Part shown: positions 8,831 to 18,055 of the stretch, one piece after another | Layout of the letters: each line of letters starts with the position of its first letter | Numbering within the stretch: the stretch's first letter is position 1 | Assembly: GCA_963825415.1 (NCBI GenBank) | Contig: CAWGTD010000013.1 | Coordinates: forward strand, 1-64,000 | DNA length: 64,000 nucleotides | Direction: 5' to 3' | From: BP-464 sp963825415 | Lineage (GTDB): Bacteria; Actinomycetota; Thermoleophilia; Solirubrobacterales; Solirubrobacteraceae | Position numbers and translations under genes: made by a program | The notes under the pieces: model-generated | The model's input: only the letters and a program-made list of their open reading frames with translations | Database searches by the model: none | Told to the model about the DNA's origin: nothing

Positions 8831-9955
8831 ATGCCCGACACCGCCGCCACCAGCCTCGAGATCCCCGCTGACATCAAGCCCGCCGACGGGCGCTTCGGCT
8901 CGGGCCCGTCGAAGGTGCGGCCCGAGGCGTTGCAGCGCCTGGCCGGCGAGGGCGCCGCGATCATGGGCACCTCGCATCGTCAGGCGCCGGTGCGCGCGGT
9001 GGTCGGGCGCATCCGCGCCGGGCTACTGGAGCTCTTCTCGGCACCCGACGGCTACGAGGTGCTGCTCGGCAACGGCGGTACCACGTGCTTCTGGGACGCC
9101 GCCGCCTGCGGGCTCGTGCGCGAGCGGGCGCTGCATCTGACCTACGGCGAGTTCTCCTCGAAGTTCGCGAAGGTCACGGCGGCCGCGCCGTTCCTGGCCG
9201 AGCCGGTGGTGGTCGAGGCCCCGCCCGGCGACGCGCCGGAACCACGTGCCGAGCCGGGCTGCGACGCCGTCTGCTGGGCGCACAACGAGACGTCGACGGG
9301 CGTGATGGTCCCGGTGGTACGGCCGGACGGCGACGCGCTGGTCCTGATCGACGCCACCTCCGGTGCCGGCGGCCTGCCGATCGACCTCGGGCGCTCCGAC
9401 GCGTACTACTTCGCGCCCCAGAAGTCGTTCGCCGGCGACGGCGGCCTGTGGCTGGCCGTCATGAGCCCCGCGGCGATCGAGCGAATCGAGGAGATCGCCG
9501 CGACGGATCGCTGGATCCCGGAGTCGATGTCGCTCGCCACCGCGCTGGACAACTCGCGCAAGGACCAGACCTACAACACGCCGGCGCTCGCGACCCTGCT
9601 GCTGCTGGCAGACCAGGTCGAGTGGATGCTGGCCAACGGCGGCCTGGACTGGTGCGTGCAGCGCACGACCGACTCCTCCTCGCGCCTGTACGGCTGGGCT
9701 GAGGCGACCGCGTTCGCCAGTGCGTTCGTCGCCGACCCCGCGAAGCGCTCGCTCGTGGTCGGCACGATCGACTTCTCCGACGAGATCGACGCCCTCGCGC
9801 TGGCCGCGACGCTGCGCGCCAACGGGATCGTCGACGTCGAGCCCTACCGCAAGCTCGGCCGCAACCAGCTGCGGATCGGGATGTTCCCGGCGGTCGAGCC
9901 GGCCGACGTCGAGGCGCTCACGGCCTGCATCGACTGGGTGGTCGAGCGCCTGTGA
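8831..9955 (+). CDS. serC: SerC (phosphoserine aminotransferase)
   Basis: PLP enzyme that converts 3-phosphohydroxypyruvate to phosphoserine. The N-terminus KPADGRFGSGPSKVRPEAL is typical of the actinobacterial branch. The PLP lysine lies in YYFAPQKSFAGDGGLW, preceded by the Asp in LIDATSGAGG, and DQTYNTPAL follows. It has 374 residues. ATG 8831 is the first start after the ilvC stop. The TGA overlaps the serA GTG, so the two serine genes are coupled. Confidence 0.94.
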   Translation: MPDTAATSLEIPADIKPADGRFGSGPSKVRPEALQRLAGEGAAIMGTSHRQAPVRAVVGRIRAGLLELFSAPDGYEVLLGNGGTTCFWDAAACGLVRERALHLTYGEFSSKFAKVTAAAPFLAEPVVVEAPPGDAPEPRAEPGCDAVCWAHNETSTGVMVPVVRPDGDALVLIDATSGAGGLPIDLGRSDAYYFAPQKSFAGDGGLWLAVMSPAAIERIEEIAATDRWIPESMSLATALDNSRKDQTYNTPALATLLLLADQVEWMLANGGLDWCVQRTTDSSSRLYGWAEATAFASAFVADPAKRSLVVGTIDFSDEIDALALAATLRANGIVDVEPYRKLGRNQLRIGMFPAVEPADVEALTACIDWVVERL

Positions 9956-11536
9956 CCAAGGTCTTGGTCGCCGAGAAGATCGGTGAGCCCGGTGTGGCGC
10001 TGCTGCGCGAGGCCGGCTTCGAGGTCGACGAGGGTGCCGAGCACCTCGACCAGCTCGCCGACTACGACGGGCTGCTGATCCGCAGCGCTACGCAGGTGGA
10101 CGCGGATCTGCTCGCGCGCGCGACGAACCTGAAGGCCATCGGGCGCGCCGGCGTGGGCGTCGACAACGTCGACGTCGACGAGGCGACCAAGCGCGGGATC
10201 ATCGTCGCCAACGCGCCGGAGTCCAACGTCGTCACCGCCGCCGAGCACACGATGGCGCTGCTGCTGGCGCTGGCGCGCAACGTGCCCCAGGCGCACGCCT
10301 CGCTGGTCGACGGCCGCTGGGACCGCGCGAAGTACTCGGGCGTCGAGCTGATGGACAAGACGCTGGGCATCCTCGGCTTCGGCCGCATCGGGCAGCTCGT
10401 GGCCGAGCGCGCCCGCGGGTTCGGCATGCGCGTGATGGCGTTCGACCCCTACGTCGCGGCCGAGCGGTACCGCGAGCTCGGGGTGGACAAGGCCGATTCG
10501 GCCGACGAGCTCTGCGCCGCGGCGGACTTCCTGACCCTGCACCTGCCGAAGACCCCGGAGACGGAGGGCTGGCTCAACGCCAAGGCGCTGGCGAAGTGCA
10601 AGGACGGCGTGCGGATCCTCAACGTCGCGCGCGGGCCGTTGGTCGTCGACGAGGATCTGAAGGACGCGCTGGACTCGGGCAAGGTCGCGGGCGCCGCGCT
10701 CGACGTCTTTCGCACCGAGCCGGCCACCGAGCACCCGCTGTTCGGCTATCCCAACGTGATCGTCACGCCTCACCTGGGCGCTTCCACTGCCGAGGCGACG
10801 GACCGCGCCGGGTTCCAGGCCGCCGAGCAGATCGTCGCAGCGCTCACCGGCGGCGCGGTCACCACCGCGGTCAACGTCCCGGCGGTCGCGCCTGAGGACC
10901 TCGAGGTGCTCGGGCCCTTCATCCCGCTGTGCCGGCAGCTCGGCCGGCTGGCGATCGGCCTGGCCGAGGGCTCGTCGGTCGACCGGATCGAGGTCGAGTT
11001 CCTCGGCCGGATCGCCGAGCGCGACACCCGCCCGCTCGGCGTGGCGGTCCTGCTCGGCGTCCTCAGCGGCAACACCGAGGAGGAGGTCAACCAGGTCAAC
11101 GCGCCGGCCATCGCCAGGGCGCGCGGCATCGAGATCGTCGAGACCAACCGCACGCACGCCCGCGACTTCACCGACCTGATCCGCGTGGCCGTGGTGGCCG
11201 GCGACCGCGGGCGAGCGCGTGGTGGGAACGACGCTGGGCAGCCACCATCGCCCGCACCTGCTCGAGGCGTGGGGCCAGCGCTTCAACATCCAGCTCGAGG
11301 GCTGCGTGGCGCTGTTCCGCTACCGCGACGTGCCGGGGATGGTCGGCCGCGTCGGCACGGCACTCGGCGAGGGCGGGATCAACATCCTGTCGGCCGCGGT
11401 CGGCTACGACGCGGGCGATGACGGCGAGGCGGTGATGATCGTCACCACCGATCAGCTCGTTCCCAGCGACGTCATCGCCGGCATCGCGGCGTCGGACGGG
11501 TTCCGCGCCGGCAGGGCGATCTCCGTCTGCACGTGA
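9952..11536 (+). CDS. serA: SerA (D-3-phosphoglycerate dehydrogenase), frameshifted
   Basis: First enzyme of serine synthesis, long actinobacterial type with a substrate-binding domain, a NAD domain, an intervening domain and a C-terminal ACT domain. Visible are GRAGVGVDNVD, the NAD motif LGILGFGRIGQLVAERA, NVARGPLVVDE (catalytic Arg) and VTPHLGASTAEATDRAG (catalytic His). The intervening domain follows at TTAVNVPAV. Near 11210 the frame is lost: one G too many in CGCGGGCGAG. The ACT domain resumes in the next frame (VALFRYRDVPGMVGRVG, GEGGINILSA) to a TGA at 11534-11536. Start GTG 9952 overlaps serC, and the stop overlaps the GH13 start. Confidence 0.92.
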
Positions 11537-12979
11537 ACGTCCCGGCCGAGCCGGTCGTCTATCAGATCTATCCGCGCTCGTTCCAGGACAGCGACGGCGA
11601 TGGGGAGGGCGACCTGCGCGGCGCGACGTCCCGGCTCGAGCACGTCGCGCGCCTCGGCGCCGACGCAGTCTGGTTCTCGCCGTTCTACCGCTCTCCGATG
11701 GCGGATGGCGGCTACGACATCTCAGATCACGTCGACGTCGACCCACGGTTCGGGACGGTCGCCGACGCCGAGGCACTGATCGAGCGCGCGCACGCGCTGG
11801 GGCTGGCCGTCCTGCTCGACGTGGTCCCCTGCCACACCTCGATCGAGCACCCGTGGTTCACCGAGCAACCCGACCGCTACGTGTGGTCGCCGTCCGCCGG
11901 ACCGCCGAACAACTGGCGCTCCACATTCGGCGGGCCGGCGTGGTCAGCCGACCCCGCCGGCCGCGGCTTCTACCTGCACTCCTTCTATGCCGAGCAGGCC
12001 GACCTGGACTGGCGCAACCCCTACGTGCGGACCGCAATCGGCGACGTGCTGCGCTTCTGGCGCGCACGCGGCGCCGACGGCTTCCGCCTCGACGCGCTCG
12101 ACCGCCTGCTGAAAGATCCGCAGCTGCGCGACGACCCGCCGGCGCATGGCCCACCGCCCCTGCCGCTGCACGCCGAGCACGCCACGCTCGAGCACCGCCA
12201 CTCGCTCAACGCTCCCGACATCGGCGACGGGCTGGCGGCACTGCGAGCGGCCGCCGGCGGCGACGCCTACCTCGTCGGCGAGGTCTACCTGCCGACCGGC
12301 GAGCTCGGTCCCTACATGGAGCACCTCGACGTCGCCTTCGGCTTCGAGCTCTACCACGCAGACTGGGCACCCGGACCACTGCGGGCCGCGCTCGACGCCG
12401 CGCTCTCCTGGCCGGGCCGGATGGCGTGGGTGACCTCGAACCACGATTTCTCACGGTTGGCGAGTCGTGTCGGCGAAGCACAGGCGCGTGCCGCGGCGCT
12501 GCTGCTGCTCACATTGCCGGGGCCGGTGTTCGTCTATCAGGGCGACGAGCTGGGCCAGGTCGACGGGCCGGGCGCCGACCCGCCCGACGACCGCGCCGGC
12601 CGCGATCCGTTTCGCCACCCGATGGCCTGGGACGGTTCGATTCACGGCGGCTTCAGCGACGCCCGGCCATGGCTGGAGGTCGCCGCGCCGCGCGAGGGCA
12701 CGGTCGAGGAGCAGTGGGAGCGACCGGACTCGATCCTGCGCCTCTATCGCGACGTGATCGAACTGCGGCGTCGGACTCCAGGGCAGCATCGAGCTGCTCG
12801 ACGGCGACGCCGGGGTCGTCGCGCTACGGCGGGGCGAGCACGTGATCGCGCTGAACCCGACGGGTGAGCCCGCGCCGGCTCCCGCGGCGAGCAGGGTGCT
12901 GCGTCACACCAACGATCCCGCGCTCACCACACCCCCGGCCGTGCTCGGTCCGGGCGAAGGGTTTGTCGCCGTGAGCTAA
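11533..12979 (+). CDS. GH13 alpha-glucosidase / alpha-amylase family protein, frameshifted near 3' end
   Basis: Cytoplasmic glycoside hydrolase of the oligo-1,6-glucosidase/alpha-glucosidase group; no signal peptide. It begins VVYQIYPRSFQDSDGDGEGD. The nucleophile Asp is in DGFRLDALDRL, the acid/base Glu in YLVGEVYLP and the transition-state Asp in TSNHDFSRL. YQGDELGQ follows. After ELRRRT (about 12773) the frame shifts; a two-base loss or one-base gain restores LQGSIELLDGDAGVVALRRG and the C-terminal beta domain to a TAA at 12977. It overlaps serA by GTGA and precedes a sugar importer, so it probably splits an imported alpha-glucoside. Confidence 0.85.
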
Positions 12980-12994
12980 GGGGAATCGGCATGG

Positions 12995-14236
12995 TTGGTG
13001 AGGAGAGCGTGCGTATGCGGCGTTCTAGCGGCCTTGGCTCTCGGGCTCGGCGCATGTGGCGGCGGAGGCAGCTCCGGCGGCCGCGCGACGCTGAACCTCT
13101 GGGTCTTCAACGAGCCGTCGGGGTCCTTCAAGAACGCGGCCAAGCGCTGCAGCGCGGAGTCCAACGGCCGCTACCGGGTCGTGCTCAACGCGCTTTCCAA
13201 CGACGCCGACCAGCAGCGCCAGGCGCTCGTTCGCCGGCTTGCCGCCAAGGACGCGAGCATCGACATCCTGGGCATGGACGTCATCTGGACCCCGGAGTTC
13301 GCCGAGGCCGGATGGATCAAGGCGTGGCCCTCCGACGTGGCCGACAAGGTGCGCAACGGCACGCTCGAAGGACCACTGAAGACCGCCACCTACCAGGGCA
13401 AGCTCTACGCGGCGCCGGCCAACACCAACACGCAGCTGCTCTGGTACCGCAAGGACCTCGTGTCCGACCCGGCCACCACGTGGGATGGGCTCATCGACCA
13501 GGCGGTGAAGCTCAAGGAGGCCGGCCGCATCGAGATTCAGGGCGCCCAGTACGAGGGCGTCGTCGTGTGGTTCAACTCGCTCGTCCAGTCAGGCGGCGGG
13601 ACGATCGTCGACAACAACAAGGTCACGCTCGGGGAACCGGGCAAGAAGGCCGCCGAGATCATGCGCAAGCTGGCGACCTCGCGCGCGGCCGACCCGTCGC
13701 TGAGCGCCGAGAAGGAGGACCAGACCCGGATCGCCTTCGAGCAGGGCCATGCCGCGTTCCAGGTCAACTATCCGTTCATCTACCCGAGCGCCAAGGCGGC
13801 CGACCCGAAGCTGTTCAAGCAGATCGGCTGGAAGCCCTATCCGGCCGTCGAGGACGGCAAGCCTGTCAAGGCGCCGATCGGCGGCATCAACTGGGGCGTC
13901 GGCGGCTTCACCAAGCATCCGGGTCAGGCCTTCGCGGCCGCCGCCTGCATGCGCAACGAGGAGAACCAGCGCGAGGCCGCAATCAAGGGCGGTCTGCCGC
14001 CGACGCTGTCGTCGCTGTACGACGACAAGAAGTTCCAGAAGGACTATCCGTTCGCCGACCTGATCCGCAAGCAGGTCGACGACGGCGCGGTGCGGCCGCA
14101 GACGCCGGCCTACGCCGACGTCTCGCTCGCGATCGCCAAGTCAGTCTCACCACCGTCGCGCATCGCGCTGGGCAACTTCGTCGACGACTTGCGCGCCAAG
14201 CTCGACGACGCACTGAACTCCAAGGGGCTCCTGTGA
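12995..14236 (+). CDS. Sugar ABC transporter substrate-binding lipoprotein
   Basis: Extracellular solute-binding protein of family 1. The N-terminus is basic, then LAALALGLGACGGGGSSGG: a hydrophobic stretch with a lipobox ending in Cys, so it should be lipid-anchored. The mature part starts ATLNLWVFNEPSGSFKNAA and contains WTPEFAEAGWIKAW and PANTNTQLLWYRKDL, resembling LpqY-type trehalose/maltose binders. TTG 12995 or GTG 12998 can start it; GGGG at 12980 is a weak ribosome site. Its stop overlaps the first permease start (GTGA). The sugar is not readable from sequence; trehalose or a maltose-type sugar is inferred from the GH13 neighbour. Confidence 0.88.
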   Translation: MVRRACVCGVLAALALGLGACGGGGSSGGRATLNLWVFNEPSGSFKNAAKRCSAESNGRYRVVLNALSNDADQQRQALVRRLAAKDASIDILGMDVIWTPEFAEAGWIKAWPSDVADKVRNGTLEGPLKTATYQGKLYAAPANTNTQLLWYRKDLVSDPATTWDGLIDQAVKLKEAGRIEIQGAQYEGVVVWFNSLVQSGGGTIVDNNKVTLGEPGKKAAEIMRKLATSRAADPSLSAEKEDQTRIAFEQGHAAFQVNYPFIYPSAKAADPKLFKQIGWKPYPAVEDGKPVKAPIGGINWGVGGFTKHPGQAFAAAACMRNEENQREAAIKGGLPPTLSSLYDDKKFQKDYPFADLIRKQVDDGAVRPQTPAYADVSLAIAKSVSPPSRIALGNFVDDLRAKLDDALNSKGLL

Positions 14237-15138
14237 GCCGCGCCGCCGTCTCCGATCGGGTGCGCGCCGAGCGCAAGCTCGGCTGGATGCTCTGCGCGCC
14301 CGCCGCGCTGGTGATGGTCGCGGTCACCGCGTATCCGGTCGGCTACGCGATCTACCTGTCGCTGCTGCGCGCCGACCTGCGCTTCCCCGACGACAACACC
14401 TGGGTCGGCCTGGACAACTACGTCACCGTCCTGACCTCGAGCCTGTGGTGGAAGGACTTCGGCCACACGATCCTCATCACCGGCGTGTCGGTCACGCTCG
14501 AGCTGGTGCTCGGGATGCTGCTCGCGCTCGTGATGCACCGCGCGATCTTCGGCCGCGGGCTGATCCGCACGGCGGCGCTGATCCCGTACGGGATCGTCAC
14601 GGTGGTCGCCGCGTTCGCGTGGCGCTTTGCGTGGTCGAGCGCCGAGGGCGGCTTCGTGCCCAAGCTCTTCAAGTGGACCTTCGACCCGGTCGACCTCAAT
14701 CACGGGTTCTGGAACTACGTCGTGGTGATCCTCACCGAGGTCTGGAAGACCACGCCTTTCATGGCGCTGCTGCTGCTCGCGGGGCTCACGCTGGTGCCCG
14801 ACGAGCTGCACGAGGCCGCCCGCGTCGACGGCGCAAGCGCCTGGCAGCGCTTCTGGCGCATCACGATCCCGCTGATGAAGCCGGCGATCCTGGTCGCGCT
14901 GCTCTTCCGCACGCTCGACGCTTTCCGGATCTTCGACTCGGTCTTCATCATCTCCAACGGCAACAACCCGAACGTCGAGTCGGTCTCGGTGCTGGGTTTC
15001 AACCAGTTGCTCAACCGGCTGAACCTCGGTCTCGGCTCAGCGGTGTCGGTCTTGATCTTCCTGTGCGTCGCGCTGATCGCCTTCCTGTTCGTGAAGGGAT
15101 TCGGCACGTCGCTGGCTCAGCAGCGAGGGGAGCGCTGA
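14233..15138 (+). CDS. Sugar ABC transporter permease, SugA/MalF type
   Basis: Inner-membrane subunit of the importer, 301 residues with six helices. The first helix is MLCAPAALVMVAVTAYPVGY. The EAA loop that docks to the ATPase reads ELHEAARVDGASAWQRFWRI, close to the carbohydrate-importer consensus. The GTG start overlaps the binding-protein stop, and the second permease begins one base after this stop, so the subunits should be made in balance. Confidence 0.92.
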   Translation: MSRAAVSDRVRAERKLGWMLCAPAALVMVAVTAYPVGYAIYLSLLRADLRFPDDNTWVGLDNYVTVLTSSLWWKDFGHTILITGVSVTLELVLGMLLALVMHRAIFGRGLIRTAALIPYGIVTVVAAFAWRFAWSSAEGGFVPKLFKWTFDPVDLNHGFWNYVVVILTEVWKTTPFMALLLLAGLTLVPDELHEAARVDGASAWQRFWRITIPLMKPAILVALLFRTLDAFRIFDSVFIISNGNNPNVESVSVLGFNQLLNRLNLGLGSAVSVLIFLCVALIAFLFVKGFGTSLAQQRGER

Positions 15139-15139
15139 G

Positions 15140-15970
15140 ATGAACTCGCGTGGCACCAGGATTGCCGGATGGGGCACCGCCAACCTGATGGTGTTCGTCT
15201 TCGCGCTGTTCCCGATCTTCTGGATCCTGATGTTGTCGCTGAAGGATCCGGGGACGGTCAACGACGGCCGGCTGATCCCGGCGACCTGGTCGCTGAAGAA
15301 CTACGAGGGAATCTTCGACCAGGCGATCTTCACGCGCGCGCTGATCAACTCGATCGGCATCGCGCTGATCGCGACCTTCGTGGCCGTGCTGCTCGCGTCG
15401 ATGGCCGCCTACGCGATCGCGCGGCTGGACTTCCCGGGCAAGACGCTGATGCTCACCGCTGCGCTGGCGATCGCGATGTTCCCGCCGATCTCGATCGTCG
15501 GCCCGCTCTACAACCTGTGGCGCAACCTCGGCCTGTTCGACACATGGCCGGGGCTGATCATCCCGTACATGACCTTCACGCTGCCGCTGGCGATCTACAC
15601 GCTCTCGGCGTTCTTCAGGGAGATCCCATGGGAGCTCGAACAGGCGGCCCAGGTTGACGGCGCCACGCCGTTCCAGGCGTTCACCAAGGTCATCGCACCG
15701 CTGGCCGCGCCGGGCGTGTTCACCACCGCGATCCTCGTATTCATCTTCGCCTGGAACGACTTCGTCTTCGCGCTGTCCCTGACTTCGACGAAGGCCGCTC
15801 AGACGGTGCCCGCGGCGATCTCGCAGTTCCCGGGCGCGTCGCAGTTCCAGCAACCCACCGGTTCCATCGCGGCCGCCGCGATGGTCGTCACCGTCCCCAT
15901 CATCATCATGGTCATGTTCTTCCAGCGCCGGATCGTCGCGGGACTCACCGCAGGCGCTGTCAAGGGTTAG
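15140..15970 (+). CDS. Sugar ABC transporter permease, SugB/MalG type
   Basis: Second membrane subunit, 276 residues with six helices. The EAA loop is PWELEQAAQVDGATPFQAFT. TWSLKNYEGIFDQA near the N-terminus is typical of MalG-like permeases. ATG 15140 lies just after the TGA of the partner permease, with AGGGGAG ahead of it as ribosome site. The ATPase gene begins 10 bases downstream. Confidence 0.92.
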   Translation: MNSRGTRIAGWGTANLMVFVFALFPIFWILMLSLKDPGTVNDGRLIPATWSLKNYEGIFDQAIFTRALINSIGIALIATFVAVLLASMAAYAIARLDFPGKTLMLTAALAIAMFPPISIVGPLYNLWRNLGLFDTWPGLIIPYMTFTLPLAIYTLSAFFREIPWELEQAAQVDGATPFQAFTKVIAPLAAPGVFTTAILVFIFAWNDFVFALSLTSTKAAQTVPAAISQFPGASQFQQPTGSIAAAAMVVTVPIIIMVMFFQRRIVAGLTAGAVKG

Positions 15971-15980
15971 GAGTCGCACG

Positions 15981-17159
15981 ATGGCCGAGATCGAGCTCGA
16001 CGACGTCACGAAGCGTTACCCCGACGGTTACGAGGCCGTCAAGCACATCGACCTCGAGATCGCCGATGGAGAGTTCCTGATCCTGGTCGGGCCATCGGGT
16101 TGCGGGAAGTCGACCGCGCTGCGGATGATCGCCGGCCTCGAAGACATCAGCGAGGGCAAGCTGAAGATCGACGGCGAGGTGGTCAACGACCGTGCGCCGA
16201 AGGATCGCGACATCGCGATGGTGTTCCAGAACTACGCCCTGTATCCGCACATGACCGTGCGCGAGAACATGGGCTTCGCGCTGAAGCTGGCCAAGGTCGA
16301 CGCGAAGGAAATCGACCGCAAGGTCGAGGAGGCGGCCAAGACGCTCGACCTCGTTGCGCACCTCGACCGCAAGCCCGCCAATCTGTCCGGCGGCCAGCGC
16401 CAGCGCGTGGCCATGGGGCGCGCGATCGTGCGCGAACCCAAGGTCTTCCTGATGGACGAGCCGCTGTCGAACCTCGACGCGAAGCTGCGCGTCCAGATGC
16501 GATCCGAGGTCTCGAGGATCCAGCAGCGGCTGGGCACGACGACCGTCTACGTCACGCACGACCAGACCGAGGCGATGACGCTGGGCGACCGCGTCGCTGT
16601 GATGCGCAACGGCGTGATCCAGCAGGTCGACAGCCCCAAGGAGCTCTACGACCACCCGACGAATCTCTTCGTCGCGGGATTCATCGGCTCTCCGGCGATG
16701 AACTTCTTCGCCGGCAAGATCGAGGGCTCGAACGTCAAGCTGCCGTTCGGCGACGTCCCGCTCGGCGACGAGCAGCGCCAGGCGGTCGAGGGCGCCGCGC
16801 CGAAGGACGGGCAGGTGATCGTCGGCATCCGCCCCGAGGACTTCGAGGACGCCGAACTGGCCGGCGATCAGAAGGGCTTCACGTTCGAGGCCCCGATCGA
16901 GATGACCGAGTCGATGGGCTCGGAGGTCTACGCCCACTTCTCCTATGAGGGCGATGGGGTGAGCTCCGACGAGCTCCAGGAGCTCGCGGCGGACTCCGGT
17001 GCCGCCGACGTCCCCGGCGCAGGCGCCGAACACGCGGTGGCGCGCTTGGATCCGACGACCGGGGTCGAGCGCGGACAGAAGGCGAAGCTCTGGCTCGACG
17101 TCGCCAAGCTGCACCTCTTCGATCCCGAGGACGGTCGCAGCCTGGTGGCCAAGAGCTGA
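15981..17159 (+). CDS. Sugar ABC transporter ATP-binding protein (UgpC/MsmX/SugC type)
   Basis: Cytoplasmic ATPase that powers the importer. Walker A is GPSGCGKST, the Q-loop is VFQNYALYPHM, the signature is NLSGGQRQRVAMGRA, Walker B is VFLMDEPLSNLDAK and the switch is VTHDQTEAMTLGD. After residue 240 there is a C-terminal OB/TOBE domain (FIGSPAMNFFAGKI, GIRPEDF), usual for sugar importers and often a site of regulation. That tail contains an acidic insertion (about residues 325-345) not typical of all homologues. GGAG lies 8-11 bases before ATG 15981. Confidence 0.95.
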   Translation: MAEIELDDVTKRYPDGYEAVKHIDLEIADGEFLILVGPSGCGKSTALRMIAGLEDISEGKLKIDGEVVNDRAPKDRDIAMVFQNYALYPHMTVRENMGFALKLAKVDAKEIDRKVEEAAKTLDLVAHLDRKPANLSGGQRQRVAMGRAIVREPKVFLMDEPLSNLDAKLRVQMRSEVSRIQQRLGTTTVYVTHDQTEAMTLGDRVAVMRNGVIQQVDSPKELYDHPTNLFVAGFIGSPAMNFFAGKIEGSNVKLPFGDVPLGDEQRQAVEGAAPKDGQVIVGIRPEDFEDAELAGDQKGFTFEAPIEMTESMGSEVYAHFSYEGDGVSSDELQELAADSGAADVPGAGAEHAVARLDPTTGVERGQKAKLWLDVAKLHLFDPEDGRSLVAKS

Positions 17160-17178
17160 GGGTCGCACCCCGCCGCAG

Positions 17179-18030
17179 CTAGCGCCCGCCGCGGCGTTCG
17201 CCACGGATGCGGGCGATGACCTGCTCGTTCCACTCGTGGGTGCGCAGCAGGCGCCAGCGCTCGCGGCCGGCGCGCAGGTAGGCGTCGGCCTCGCTGCCCT
17301 TGCCGATCATGTCGGCCTCGGCCAGCATCGCGACGACCGGGCTGAACTCCTGCTCGAACCAGCGGAGTGCCAGCTGCTCGCGGTCGAGCAGCTCGCCGGT
17401 CTCCACGCCGAAGCGATACCCCCAGGCCTCGACGCCCTCGGCCAGCTCGCCGTATGCGGGCGCACGGCCGAGGCGGACGCGCTCGGCCGCCTCCGGGGGC
17501 AGCGGAACGCGCTCGCGGAACAGGCGCTCGTGGCTCTTGAGCGGTAGATCGGCGACGGTGAGCGTGCGTTCCGCGCCGACGCGGGTGAGGATCTCGACGA
17601 CGTGTGCATCGATCTGCTCGCGCCCCATCGAACGGGCCACGGAGACGCGGTGGTGGCCGTCGCGCACGAAGTGGACCTCGCCGATCCGGTAGAGGTCGAC
17701 CGGCGGCAGCGGCTCGCCGCGGCGCGCCGCGTCTGCGATCCGCTCCCAGCGGCGGCGCACGCGCGCGGAGGTGGGGCGGAAGCTACGGTCAAAGCCCGAC
17801 CGGCGGTCGACCGTGCCGAGGATCGAGTCGACGTCGACGACCTTGAGGCCGAGGTCGCGCTCGCCGGTGCGGCCGAGGGCCGCGACGACCTCGTCGAAGG
17901 GCAGGATCAGGTCGACCTCGCCCTGGCGGCCCAGCCGATGCGCGAGACGCGAGAGCGTCTGGCGGCGGCGGGCGCGCAGGAAGTCGTCGGCTGCATCGGC
18001 CGCCGGGAAGCCGGTCGGAAGCGGCGCCAT
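17179..18030 (-). CDS. ParB-like nuclease-fold domain protein
   Basis: Protein of 283 residues with a ParB/sulfiredoxin-like motif: LPPVDLYRIGEVHFVRDGHH followed by RVSVARSMG, where the GHHR-type segment is the hallmark of the fold. It has no obvious helix-turn-helix of a chromosome-partitioning ParB, and no parA is nearby, so a segregation role is doubtful. The N-terminal 40 residues are rich in Arg (FLRARRRQTLSRLAHRLGRQ). ATG 18030 is preferred to the TTG at 18036. It is convergent with the ABC operon and divergent from the FAD oxidoreductase, so it is probably its own transcription unit. Function unknown. Confidence 0.65.
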   Translation of the reverse strand: MAPLPTGFPAADAADDFLRARRRQTLSRLAHRLGRQGEVDLILPFDEVVAALGRTGERDLGLKVVDVDSILGTVDRRSGFDRSFRPTSARVRRRWERIADAARRGEPLPPVDLYRIGEVHFVRDGHHRVSVARSMGREQIDAHVVEILTRVGAERTLTVADLPLKSHERLFRERVPLPPEAAERVRLGRAPAYGELAEGVEAWGYRFGVETGELLDREQLALRWFEQEFSPVVAMLAEADMIGKGSEADAYLRAGRERWRLLRTHEWNEQVIARIRGERRGGR

Positions 18031-18055
18031 CGCCAATCGAGCGTACCTTCCGGGC

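Noticed and set aside
17179..18030. Chromosome-partitioning ParB
   Set aside because: No helix-turn-helix, no parA neighbour and no parS-like sites nearby.
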